In this document: one piece after another, positions 8,104 to 16,787 of the stretch
Position numbering within the stretch: the first letter of the stretch is position 1
How the letters are laid out: each line of letters starts with the position of its first letter
DNA from: Natronococcus roseus
GTDB taxonomy: Archaea; Halobacteriota; Halobacteria; Halobacteriales; Natrialbaceae
Length of the DNA: 64,000 nucleotides
Reading direction: 5' to 3'
Assembly: GCF_043677095.1 (NCBI RefSeq)
Contig: NZ_JBHLJR010000006.1
Location: forward strand, 372,001 to 436,000
Notes under the pieces: model-generated
Told to the model about the DNA's origin: nothing
What the model saw: only the letters and a program-made list of their open reading frames with translations
The model's database searches: none
Made by a program: the position numbers and the translations under genes

Positions 8104-8937
8104 ATGACATCCAGCGACTGGGACGACTGGCTGGTCCGCGAGATCGAGGACGCCGCCCCCGAGGGCGTCGCGGTCTGGTATCTCGGCTGTAACGGGTTCG
8201 TGCTCAAGGGTAGCGACGGGACGACGATCTTCATCGATCCGTACGTCGGGCTTGGCGATCCGCCTCGAACCGTCCGAATGATTCCCGTGCCGTTCGACCC
8301 CGAGGACGTCGGCGAGGCCGACGCCGTCCTCGCGACGCACGAACACACCGACCACGTCCACGGACCGAGCCAGGCGCCGGTCCTCGAGAACGCGGGCGCG
8401 ACGTTCTACGCGCCCGACGACAGCCTGACCGTCGCCCGCGAGGAGGAGTCCTGGACCGAGGAGTACGACGTCGCGGACGACCAACTCGTCGAGGTAGCGG
8501 AGGGCGAGACGATCGATATCGGCGAGTTCACGGTCCACGTCGAGGACGCCAACGATCCCGACGCGACCCACCCCGTCAGCTACGTCGTCGACCACGAGGC
8601 CGGCACCTTCTTTCACGGCGGCGACACCAAACCGTCCGAGGAATTCGAGCGGATCGGTTCGGCGTACGACATCGACCTCGGCGCGCTCGCGTTCGGAACC
8701 GTCGGGCGGATTCCCGACAAAGAAACCGGCGAACCGAAGCGGACGCGGTGGTACAACGACGAGAACCAGATCGTCGAGGCCGCCACCGATCTCGAGCTCG
8801 AAGCCCTGCTGCCTAGTCACTGGGACATGTGGCGCGGCCTGACGTCCGATCCGAAGGTGCTCCACCACCACGCCAAGAGCTTCGAGTATCCGAATCGGCT
8901 CGAGCTCGTCGAGATCGGCGATCGTGTCGATCTGTAA
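8104..8937 (+). CDS. MBL-fold metallo-hydrolase (UlaG-like)
   Basis: A 277-residue metallo-beta-lactamase-fold protein. The zinc motif is HEHTDHVHG (HxHxDH, about residues 79-87); further ligands are likely the Asp of FHGGDTKPS and the His of LLPSHWDMW. The opening WYLGCNGFVLKGSDGTTIFIDPYVG is typical of the UlaG group (L-ascorbate-6-phosphate lactonase and relatives). Substrate cannot be told from sequence and no ascorbate genes are nearby. It is followed after 35 bases by the HisG-like gene on the same strand. Confidence 0.85.
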   Translation: MTSSDWDDWLVREIEDAAPEGVAVWYLGCNGFVLKGSDGTTIFIDPYVGLGDPPRTVRMIPVPFDPEDVGEADAVLATHEHTDHVHGPSQAPVLENAGATFYAPDDSLTVAREEESWTEEYDVADDQLVEVAEGETIDIGEFTVHVEDANDPDATHPVSYVVDHEAGTFFHGGDTKPSEEFERIGSAYDIDLGALAFGTVGRIPDKETGEPKRTRWYNDENQIVEAATDLELEALLPSHWDMWRGLTSDPKVLHHHAKSFEYPNRLELVEIGDRVDL

Positions 8938-8972
8938 CATTCCTTCCTGAAACGCAACTCGTTTACCGCTCG

Positions 8973-9902
8973 ATGGCCGAGAACCGGTCGATGGGCGAGA
9001 CGATTCCGATTGCCGTTCCGCGAAAGGGCCGCCCGCTCGAGTGCGTGCTCGATCGCATCGCTGCGCGCCTCGACGTGCCGGCCCTCGCGGACGACGTTAC
9101 CTCGACGCTCCGCCACGAAAAGGCCCTCACCAAAGGACGCCTCGACGCCGAGGCGGACGTCTACCATCGCCTCGCCACCTACAGCACCGTCAACGATCCG
9201 ACCGAGCCCGAGTACACCCTCTTGCGGGACGACCGGGCCGGCAAGCCCAGACGGATCGTCTTCGACAGCGTCACGATTCCTCTCGAGGACGGGAACGGCA
9301 CCGAGATCCAGCTCGTCGGCCGCGAGGAGCCGTTCCGTGCGCTGCGGACCCACGAGTTCGCACTCGGGTTCGACAGCGCCGACCTGGTGCTCGAGGAGGT
9401 CGTCGAACTCCGTCCCGAACCGCTGAACCGGATCGCCGACGTCAACGCCCGGATCAATCCCGTCGACACCGACGTCCGCGTCGTCACGGGACTCGGCGAC
9501 ACCGTCTATCACACGCTGATGGCGACCCCGGAGACGGCGCCCCAGCAGGCGCCGATCGACCGCGACTTCCTCGAGGGCTACGAGGGACCGCTCTGTATCG
9601 AGCCCCGGTACGAACGGTTGGTACAGGCCGTGCTAGGAACGAAGACGCTCGACGGCGTCGACTTTCGCTACCCCACAGAGGGCCGCGAGGAGGAGGCCGC
9701 GATCGCCGACGCGGGGCTTGGCGTCTACCTGACGGTCACCGGTTCGACCGCCCGCGAGCACGGACTCGTACTCGGGGAACAGCTGTTCCCCAGCGAGACG
9801 GTGTTGCTCGAGAACGGGTCGGAGGTAACCGACGCCGTCGCCGCGGTGCGATCGGCGCTCACGAGCGGTGCCCCCGAGACCGAACTCGCGCTCCCGAACT
9901 AA
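8973..9902 (+). CDS. HisG-like (ATP phosphoribosyltransferase-related) protein, function uncertain
   Basis: A 309-residue protein. The opening (TIPIAVPRKGRPLECVLDRIAARL) resembles the start of HisG (IAxPxKGRL), and the C-terminal DAGLGVYLTVTGSTAREHGLVLGEQLFPSETVLLEN resembles the phosphoribosyl-pyrophosphate-binding segment of HisG. The middle (about residues 60-200) does not look like standard HisG, and no histidine genes are nearby, so I would not call it hisG. Start at 8973 (MAENRSMGET) or 8991 (MGETIP). It may be a divergent paralogue with another activity. Confidence 0.5.
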   Translation: MAENRSMGETIPIAVPRKGRPLECVLDRIAARLDVPALADDVTSTLRHEKALTKGRLDAEADVYHRLATYSTVNDPTEPEYTLLRDDRAGKPRRIVFDSVTIPLEDGNGTEIQLVGREEPFRALRTHEFALGFDSADLVLEEVVELRPEPLNRIADVNARINPVDTDVRVVTGLGDTVYHTLMATPETAPQQAPIDRDFLEGYEGPLCIEPRYERLVQAVLGTKTLDGVDFRYPTEGREEEAAIADAGLGVYLTVTGSTAREHGLVLGEQLFPSETVLLENGSEVTDAVAAVRSALTSGAPETELALPN

Positions 9903-10607
9903 CTCTCTGGTTCTTACTTGCCCGACACCCGGCTCGAGAGCGTCTGCTCCGGCCGAATCTCAAACCTCTATTACTGAGATCGACCGCCGAATTTGGTATA
10001 TCGGTATGTGATTTACCTGTCCGAAGGAGATCGTTCGGATTTGGAGGAACTAATTCACAGAGAACAGCCGTGGTCGCCGTCGGAAGTGAACGACGTCCCA
10101 GGGTTCGGCGCAACGGACGTCTCTCGAGGGCTGGAGTTCCCGACCGACGATCCCCGAGGTGACGACGACCCTGCTCGGTCTTCGGTACCGACTGCCCCCC
10201 GGTACACCATCGGCCAACGGGAAGCGGACAACCGATCCGTGGTCTGGGTGATACCGAGACCGTCCGCGACCGCGAGTCCGGTCTGTAGATGTGCCGGCGA
10301 AACCCCTTCCAGTGCCCGTCGACCCGAGCGATTCGCCGATCCTCACCCGAGGGAGTAATTCGGGCCGATCAAGGTAGCCGACCGACGGCATCCCAGTGGC
10401 TCTCACGTCGGACGTTTACGACCCCATGCCTTCCGGCAGTGACTTTAGGTACCCCCGGCTTCCGGCGAGTCGACGGCAACCGAACCGAGATCGCGGTCGG
10501 GAGTACGTACCTCGAGGAGATCGATCGACGGCCACCGCTCTCGAGCGTCTCCCGCAGTCCCCCGACCCCCTCGCTCGAGGGTCGACCCGGATTCGATCGC
10601 CGGACGC
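9903..10607. other. Gene-poor interval, possible transposase fragment at its left end
   Basis: About 700 bases without a convincing gene. At 9993-10075 the plus strand could encode YVIYLSEGDRSDLEELIHRE, reminiscent of the N-terminus of IS630-family transposases, but the frame then degenerates. The rest has mixed codon usage in all frames. It may be a decayed mobile element flanking the recombinase gene; evidence is weak. Confidence 0.3.
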
Positions 10608-11645
10608 TCAGCACAGTGAATAGATATTCCGCTCGTATACCGTCCGGACCTGATCGCCCCAGTTGTGGGTGTAGGTGTCGATCACGTCGCTTGCGACGTC
10701 CCCGCGGAGGTACTTGACGATCCCCCGATCGCCCGTCCGATCCCGCAAGTGGGTCGTGAAGAAGTGCCGGAAGTAATGGGGCGTCACGTTCTCCGTCGCA
10801 CCGCCGCCCGTTCGGTACCAGCCCCTATCCCGGGCGTGTTTCTCGACGACGTACCGGACGTCCGCGGGCTCGAGTCGCTCGCCCCAGCTGTCGCGGGTGT
10901 CGAGAAAGAGAGGATCGGCCGGCGACACCGGATCCGGTCGGATCGCCAGCCACTCGAGCAGCGCTCGGCGAAGTTCGTCGTCGACGGGAATCACCGTCTC
11001 TCGCTTTCGTTTGTTCGAGGCCGTGCGCTCCTCGCCGTTTACCGTCCGGCCCCGAGCCGGCTCGGAGTCGACGAACAGCGAGGCCGGGCGTCGTTCGAGT
11101 TCCACCCGCGGCGTCCACTCGAGATCGAGCTCCGGAATCGCGAGGTGACAGTCCCGTAAATCGAGGTTACAGAGTTCGCCCACCCGCATCCCCGTCTTCA
11201 GGAGGGTGACGACCGCGGCGCGCTCGAGAGGGTGAGCGATCGAGCAGACGAACTCGCGCATCTCCGGGACCGAGATATCCCGTCGGGTGGGGTTCGCGTC
11301 GATCGATTCGGACAACTCCTCCATCACGAGCACCATGGGATTTTCCTCGAACGCGCCGACACGATTCATATACTCGTAGAAGCGGTTGAGGTAGGAGGCG
11401 TAGGTTGCAATCGTGCTCGATTCGAAGCGCTCGCGAAGCGAGTGGACCCAGGCCATACACTCCCGACGACCGACCGAAGATACGTCTTCGGCGTCGAAGC
11501 GCTCGCGGACGAACCTCTCGAACTGTCGGAGGACTCGCTGGTAGGCCTCGAGCGTGCGCTCGCTCTTGCCGTGGTAGCGCTGGTCGTCCAGGAAGTACGC
11601 GATCGGATCCTCGATCGCGTCGGGGGCGTCGGCGCTACTCGCCAT
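10608..11645 (-). CDS. Tyrosine recombinase (XerC/D-like integrase)
   Basis: A 345-residue site-specific recombinase. N-terminal SAM-like DNA-binding domain: about residues 10-120 (YHGKSERTLEAYQRVLRQFERFV). The catalytic domain shows the first Arg in LLKTGMRVGELCNLDLRDC, the His-x-x-Arg box in TPHYFRHFFTTHLRD, and the nucleophile Tyr in SDVIDTYTHNW. All key residues are present, so it should be active. ATG at 11645 overlaps the end of the upstream gene by 11 bases, implying translational coupling; a GTG at 11651 is an alternative. It could be a chromosomal Xer-type resolvase or a leftover integrase; no tRNA attachment site is visible nearby. Confidence 0.88.
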   Translation of the reverse strand: MASSADAPDAIEDPIAYFLDDQRYHGKSERTLEAYQRVLRQFERFVRERFDAEDVSSVGRRECMAWVHSLRERFESSTIATYASYLNRFYEYMNRVGAFEENPMVLVMEELSESIDANPTRRDISVPEMREFVCSIAHPLERAAVVTLLKTGMRVGELCNLDLRDCHLAIPELDLEWTPRVELERRPASLFVDSEPARGRTVNGEERTASNKRKRETVIPVDDELRRALLEWLAIRPDPVSPADPLFLDTRDSWGERLEPADVRYVVEKHARDRGWYRTGGGATENVTPHYFRHFFTTHLRDRTGDRGIVKYLRGDVASDVIDTYTHNWGDQVRTVYERNIYSLC

Positions 11646-12024
11646 CGTCACCCACGATCGTGTACCCGCCGTGGCGCCCGCTGTAGCGAACCCGGTTCTC
11701 GGCCTGGAGCTCCTCGAGGGTCTCGTCGAGGCGGGACTCGATGTCGTCGCTGACCGCCTCGAGGAGTTCCTCCCACGTGTAGGTGTCAGCGGACAGTAAC
11801 TCGAGGAGACGTGTTTCGAGGGCGTTACCCCCAGGGTCTGCGTCCGGAGAACCGGGTTCCTCGCGATCGCCCTCGAACCCGCGTCGTCCGGCCTGGACCA
11901 TCGTCCGAACGAACTCGCTTTGACTCATTCCGAGGTCGTCGGCGTGAGACTGCCACGCTTCTTTCTGGTAGGTAGGAACGTACGTTCTGACAGACGATTT
12001 AGACGTCTCCGTCGAGTCAGCCAT
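11635..12024 (-). CDS. DUF5805-type small regulator-like protein paired with the recombinase
   Basis: A 129-residue acidic protein. The N-terminal half (SSVRTYVPTYQKEAWQSHADDLGMSQSEFVRTMVQAGRR) looks like a ribbon-helix-helix DNA-binding segment; the C-terminal half (LLELLSADTYTWEELLEAVSDDIESRLDETLEELQAENRVRYSGRHGGYTIV) looks like a winged helix. The combination matches the haloarchaeal DUF5805 type as I recall it. It overlaps the recombinase gene, so the two are probably made together, and it could regulate or assist recombination. A TATA-like AAGATTAAAG lies about 28 bases before the ATG. Confidence 0.78.
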   Translation of the reverse strand: MADSTETSKSSVRTYVPTYQKEAWQSHADDLGMSQSEFVRTMVQAGRRGFEGDREEPGSPDADPGGNALETRLLELLSADTYTWEELLEAVSDDIESRLDETLEELQAENRVRYSGRHGGYTIVGDDGE

Positions 12025-12047
12025 ACACGACTATCAGACGCGCCGAC

Positions 12048-12057
12048 CTTTAATCTT
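12048..12057 (-). promoter_or_regulatory. TATA-like element for the DUF5805-recombinase pair
   Basis: The minus strand reads AAGATTAAAG, centred about 28 bases before the ATG at 12024, consistent with a leaderless start. Confidence 0.45.
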
Positions 12058-12950
12058 GTTGTACTTCGGGATAACGATCCTTATCTCGAGTTCGTGACTT
12101 AGTTATCGCGGAATATTTTGGTCACGAGTTCGTATTTAGATAGTAGTGGGCCTGCAATTCCGTATACAATTAGATTACGGATGAGACCAAAGATCAAGAT
12201 ATAGCTAGAGGGCGAGGAAGGGGACGTGAACGAATCTCGGTTCTTCCGAGAACGGTAGTCGCTTCGATCGAGAACGACTACGGAAGACACGAACAGCCAA
12301 GCGGCGGTTAGCTACGCTGCCGTTCGGTCGTCGAACGCTCGAGCCGAACCGAATCGCCAACGGGCCACCGAGTTGCTGTTCGGAAGTGATCGAAGGCTCT
12401 CGCGAACAACGACGCTCGAGGGTGATTCGACGCCTCCTACTGGACCAACCGCTCCGATGAAAGATCGCTCCGGCCATGCATCCGGAGTCTCGGTCCGAAT
12501 CGTTCGGTCCCTTATCGTCGGGCGAGAGACCTCGCAGTACGGGACGCGATACAAGGGTATTCACCGAGCCGTAACACTCACCGACGCTCTCGGCCACTGC
12601 GGGGCAGAATGGCCTGGGGAATTGGCCACCCACTGACTTCCGGTTCCGAGGAAAACCCTCGAATCCGTCAGCTATCGGGACGGGACGGATTCGGTCGGCT
12701 CCCACGAGTGATCCGGATTGCTGTACCGATGTCCCGGCGCAACTGCCGCCCGGGTCGCGGTTGCGCCGGAAATGGCGACAGTAAACCGTACGAGTTCGTG
12801 GGCTTGGGAGCGAACTCCCGTACTTTTCACCCCCTCACGAAAGCGCTACGTCCCCGGTGTTCTAAACAAAAGCAGCGCAATTTTCTGCAGGAGCCAGAGT
12901 GGACGGAATTAAATTCGCCATCGGCCGTTCCGCTGGCTTCGTGCCAGAAA

Positions 12951-12990
12951 CCACGGCGAAGCCACGGGCCACCGCGCCCGTGGTACTTCA
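12951..12990 (+). mobile_element. Probable right-end remnant of an IS200/IS605-type element
   Basis: A perfect 8-base stem, CCACGGGC (12962-12969) and GCCCGTGG (12976-12983), is preceded by CACGGCGAAG and followed by TACTTCAC. A GC-rich hairpin with a short TTCAC-type tail is what I recall at the 3' end of haloarchaeal TnpB-bearing elements. No intact tnpA or tnpB is present upstream, so this would be a fossil. Identification rests on recalled similarity only. Confidence 0.35.
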
Positions 12991-13380
12991 CTCGAGGGTC
13001 TTCTCAGAAGGCTTCAGCACGGAAGTCGGAACGGTACAGTCAGCCATCCGAATTTCGAGAGAGAGTTTCGTCCCACCGGCTAGCTCTGGGTCTGTAGGAC
13101 GTTCCCCTCCGGTAGCATCCGAACTCGACTAGTGCTTCCGCACTTTCTCCCACGTTCGCAGGCCCCCGGTCTCGTGGAGCCGTTTGGAGAGTTTTGTTCC
13201 CCGAAGCTCGGCGAATCTTCGATTCGTCTCGACTGCGGAACGTGTAGCGTTCTGCGGACGGCTACAGCCGAGGCTTCCGCGCTGTACCGCTACTGATATC
13301 CAACGAGCTGCGTTTCGACTTCGTACGGACGTCGGGATGCGAGTGGTGGTGGTCGCGTCCCCTCTCTTGGGGAACGATAG

Positions 13381-13522
13381 TATAGTAACAACTGAAACTG
13401 TTTACATCGATCGCAGGACGGAGGCGCAGTTCGAAACGAACAGCGTGAGCGAGGACCACAGAATAGCGAACGAGAAACGGAGTGACCCGCGAGCCGCGGG
13501 ATCAGTATGTAAACAGTTTCAG
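13381..13522. repeat. Inverted-repeat element related to the MITE at 24.6 kb
   Basis: The left end begins TATAGTAACAACTGAAAC; its CTGAAACTGTTTACAT (13392-13407) is repeated perfectly in inverse at 13507-13522. The left 23 bases are identical, in reverse complement, to the right end of the element at 24613-24696. The interior contains GAAACGGAGTGACCCGCGAG (near 13475), a close match to sequence at 24962-24980. No coding potential. Confidence 0.55.
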
Positions 13523-14110
13523 GAGAGACCGGAGCGGGGCGAAAACGGCAATATCTATCCCGTTTGACCGCTCTTCGCGATACCGCACACCCGGCGAGTT
13601 TCGAGTCGTAGATTCCTCAGTAACGACTCCGTAGTAGCTGTGTGAGGTCACCAGATACGGGTTACGGGACGGCTGCGTTGCGAAGGCGGTCCCGAACTTC
13701 GGTGGGGTGAGAGGTGTTGGTTGTGAGGCGGGCCGACAGGTGTAACAGAGCGCGACGAGATTTGAATCGGTAGTTTCGCCAGCTTCGATAGCAACGAGGT
13801 TAGGGGCCTCGAGGCGTCCGGACGAATCGCAGTTCACACGCTCGTTTCCGGTCGGTCCGTAGCGCTCGATTCCAGCCGTTCCCGTTCGGACCGAGCGAGA
13901 CGTCTCGCACCTATTCGTTCGTCACCCGTCTGACTCGACGGCTCACACTGACGGAGGGTTCCAGCATCACACTCATTCGAACTGATGTTTTCGCGTATCA
14001 GATGGTGGACGGCCATCATCTAAACTCTATTTCGATATATCCAATCGAGTCGGGTCTTCGGTTCGTACCCGAAAACGTTGGGCTCGAGTTCGGCGGACGG
14101 CGGGTGTGGG

Positions 14111-15670
14111 CTACGCCGACTCGTCACCGGCTGGCTCGTCGTTCGAGAGGTCGTGTTGAAACCACTCCCCGACCGTCCGCTCTCGCTTTCGCGCGCGAAG
14201 TCGTTCCTGCAGTCGCTCCTCGATCTCGAGTTGCATCTCGAGCCCCCGCTCCTCATCGACGTCGTAGGCGGTCGCTGCACGGCCGAGCAGCGAGGCCGAG
14301 CTGGCGGTGTCGGCGGTGACGCTCGCCAGGTGGCGCCGTCGCTGGAAGATCGACTGGGTGTGGACGACGGCCTGCACGCGGTAGTAGGGGACGACCTTCG
14401 TCGTCCGGTTCCAGAACCCGGTTCGGGCGAAGACGTAGCGGTCGCCGAGCTGGTGGCCCCGATTGCGCCACTTCAGGTGGGCGGCGACGGGGACGAAAAC
14501 GATCAGGACAGCGGGGAGGTACCACCGCTCGAGTGCCGTCGCGGTCGTGAGCAGGTAGCCGGCGCCGACTACCGCACCGACGACCAGCAGGTACCGAACG
14601 CCGTACCGTTCCCGTGCGCGCTTGGGTGGGACCTCGAGGTCGACCTCGCCGAAGGGCTCGATCGATCGGGCCAACCCGACGACGCGGTCGTAGCCGGCAA
14701 GCGGGATCGCCGACTCCGTCCCTCGAGAGCCCTGCCCGGGCGCGTAGCCGGCGGTTTCGACCGCTAGCGCACCGTAGCCGAACCACCGGAACGGCACCCG
14801 TTCGGTGATCGTCAGCGTCTGGACCTTCTCGAGGGGGATCGTTCCGCTGTAGCGTTGGACGAGCCCCCGCTCGTAGTGGAGTTCGTCGCCGACGCGGGTG
14901 AGTCGGAACCCGTAGTAGCGGTTGAACGTGAGGACGGCGCTGACGACCCAGGCCGCGAGCAAGAACAGGACGACGAGCCACGCGAGGGCGACGAGTCCGC
15001 CCTCGGCGCCGGGTAGTCCGTCGACCAGGTCGGCCGGGATCAGCCTCGTCGGATCGAACCCGCTGAGAAAGGACAGCGCGATTCCGCCCAGCAGGCTGGC
15101 TCCGGGGTCTATCGTGAACACGCTGAGGATCGCGAGTTCGCGAGGCTGGATCTCGAAGAGGAGTTCCTCCTCGTCCTCGTCGCCCGCGTCTCGAGTCTCC
15201 GACGCCGACTCGTCGTCCTCGTCGCGTTCGGCTCGCGCGCCGCGGCGAAGCTGGCGCCTGAGCCGTCGAGCTTCCTCCTCGTCGACGTACTGCAGGGAGA
15301 CCTCGGTCTGGCCGCCGCCGGCGGTCTCGATGTGGACGGCTGAGAGCCCGAACAGTCGGCTGAGAACCGGCTGACGGACGTCGACGTTCTGGATTCGTCG
15401 CAGGGGGACCTCCCGGTCGCGCCTCGCGAGGACGCCGGAGGCGACGTCGAACGTGTCCGCCGTGAGTTCGTACCGGAATCGTTCGTAGTAGGCGACCTCG
15501 TAGACGACCGCGACGACGATTCCGAGCAACACCATCCCGGCGACGGAGAGGAGCGTCCCTCCGGCACCGCCGGGCGAGGCGAAGACGCCGGCGATAAAAA
15601 AGAGGAGCCCGACGTTGACGCTGCGCGAGATCGATCGGACCGCGATCGAGAGCGGGTGAAGTTTTCTCAT
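14111..15670 (-). CDS. Large PH-domain membrane protein (YdbT-like), copy B
   Basis: A 519-residue membrane protein with three bacterial-type PH (bPH2/DUF304) domains separated by pairs of membrane helices. The repeats are near residues 60-135 (YYERFRYELTADTFDVASGVLARRDREVPLRRIQNVDVRQ), 250-330 (YYGFRLTRVGDELHYERGLVQRYSGTIPLEKVQTL) and 405-490 (FARTGFWNRTTKVVPYYRVQAV). Size and layout match Bacillus YdbT. The ATG overlaps the stop of the small partner gene upstream (ATGA), so the pair is translationally coupled. Cargo and function unknown; YdbST in Bacillus is linked to envelope and antimicrobial-peptide resistance. A paralogue lies at 18224-19864. Confidence 0.85.
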   Translation of the reverse strand: MRKLHPLSIAVRSISRSVNVGLLFFIAGVFASPGGAGGTLLSVAGMVLLGIVVAVVYEVAYYERFRYELTADTFDVASGVLARRDREVPLRRIQNVDVRQPVLSRLFGLSAVHIETAGGGQTEVSLQYVDEEEARRLRRQLRRGARAERDEDDESASETRDAGDEDEEELLFEIQPRELAILSVFTIDPGASLLGGIALSFLSGFDPTRLIPADLVDGLPGAEGGLVALAWLVVLFLLAAWVVSAVLTFNRYYGFRLTRVGDELHYERGLVQRYSGTIPLEKVQTLTITERVPFRWFGYGALAVETAGYAPGQGSRGTESAIPLAGYDRVVGLARSIEPFGEVDLEVPPKRARERYGVRYLLVVGAVVGAGYLLTTATALERWYLPAVLIVFVPVAAHLKWRNRGHQLGDRYVFARTGFWNRTTKVVPYYRVQAVVHTQSIFQRRRHLASVTADTASSASLLGRAATAYDVDEERGLEMQLEIEERLQERLRARKRERTVGEWFQHDLSNDEPAGDESA

Positions 15671-16155
15671 ACCGCGTCCTCACCCTCGCTCTCGATCGCG
15701 AGCCGGCGCAGGTCCTCGCGGAGTCGCTCGGCCCGCTCGGGGGTCAGTCCGGGGATCGCGACGTCGGCGCTCCGCGAGCCCGCGGTGTAGACGACGACGG
15801 TCGCCAGCCCGGTCGTCCGTTCGATCGGCGACCGCCTCGAGTCGACGTGCTGGACGCGGACGTAGGGGACGACGGTCTTGATCCGGGTGAAGACGCCCCG
15901 CTCGATGTAGAGGCCGTCGTCCTGTACCTCGAAGCGCCAGACGGCGTAGCGTCGCCAGGCGACGACGACGCGGACGAGTCCGAGGGTGACCGCGAGACCG
16001 ATCGCGCCCGGAACCAGTAGATCCGGCGAGTTCGCCCACAGCCCTGTCTCCGAGAGTACCAGCGCGGCGCCGACGAGAAATCCGCCGACGATTCCGGCCC
16101 GAAACACCGCCAAGAACAGCCAGACGACGCGGACCCGGGGATTGAGTCGCTCCAT
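15667..16155 (-). CDS. Small PH-domain membrane protein (YdbS-like), copy B
   Basis: A 162-residue protein with two N-terminal membrane helices (about residues 10-65) and one PH domain (WRFEVQDDGLYIERGVFTRIKTVVPYVRVQHVDSRRSPIERTTGLATVVVYTAGS). This is the YdbS layout. Its stop overlaps the start of the large partner. The paralogue at 19861-20322 shares MExLxPR at the start and VRVQHVD, PIERTxGL and VVVYTAGSR in the PH domain. Confidence 0.85.
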   Translation of the reverse strand: MERLNPRVRVVWLFLAVFRAGIVGGFLVGAALVLSETGLWANSPDLLVPGAIGLAVTLGLVRVVVAWRRYAVWRFEVQDDGLYIERGVFTRIKTVVPYVRVQHVDSRRSPIERTTGLATVVVYTAGSRSADVAIPGLTPERAERLREDLRRLAIESEGEDAV

Positions 16156-16266
16156 GAGGAACCGAAGGGAGGGGGCGCGAATAAAAAGTCGGATCTCGGG
16201 ATCGAGCGGGAGCGAGGAGCAGAGAGAACGTCGAGTCGAAAGAGAGTCGAAAACCGGGCGGAGTGG

Positions 16267-16500
16267 TCAGTGTGTCGCCGCTCGGACGTCGTCGACCTGA
16301 TAGAGGTCCTCTCGGAGCCCCTCTCCGTTGCAGTCTTCGCTCGGACACTCGTAGTGCCACCCGTCTTCGGTCGCGTCCCGCTCGCGGAATCGGTCGCCGC
16401 ATACCTGACAGAACAGTTGGGCTTTCTCGCAGGTATCCCGGTGGAGTTCGAGGGCGAGTTCGGTCTGGAACGACTGGTTGCAGTTACGACAGGTGTGCAT
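16267..16500 (-). CDS. Small zinc-finger protein
   Basis: A 77-residue protein with two metal-binding units. MHTCRNCNQSFQTELALELHRDTC is a C2H2-like finger (CxxC...HxxxC), and CQVCGDRF...GWHYECPSEDCNGEG is a second CxxC...CxxxxC site. Proteins of this size and layout are common in haloarchaea and probably mediate nucleic-acid or protein contacts. It lies between fumC and the PH-domain pair B, on the same strand. Role unknown. Confidence 0.85.
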   Translation of the reverse strand: MHTCRNCNQSFQTELALELHRDTCEKAQLFCQVCGDRFRERDATEDGWHYECPSEDCNGEGLREDLYQVDDVRAATH

Positions 16501-16787
16501 ATTTCGTCTGACGCGAGCATCCGTAAAAACTGCTTGGGTTCTTTTCTTGCGTCCGTATCACGCTTGATTCGGCCTCATTCGGTCGGTTTGACTTCGACCG
16601 ACAGACAAGAAAGAACGATCAGCCGTCGATAGTACTCGAGTCCGTGTGCTTCGTTTCGCGAGACGTTCCCGAGAACTCGCCCTCGAGCGGTTGACCCCTG
16701 TCAACCTATGACAGGATTGTGACGGATGAGACGATACTCGAATCGATCTGGAGGTGAGCTACGAAACGCCCGTTCGGAACGGCGGGG

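Larger units (their letters stand above)
12058..14110. other. Two-kilobase gene desert with mobile-element traces
   Basis: No frame shows haloarchaeal codon bias over a useful length; open frames here are short and lack recognisable motifs. Inside are a hairpin followed by TACTTCAC at 12962-12990 that resembles an IS200/IS605 right end, and a pair of perfect 16-base inverted repeats at 13392-13407 and 13507-13522 sharing sequence with the element at 24613-24696. The best reading is decayed accessory DNA next to a recombinase. Confidence 0.5.

Noticed and set aside
12205..12705. Minus-strand 166-codon frame in the gene desert
   Set aside because: No domain, weak codon bias and no promoter-start arrangement.
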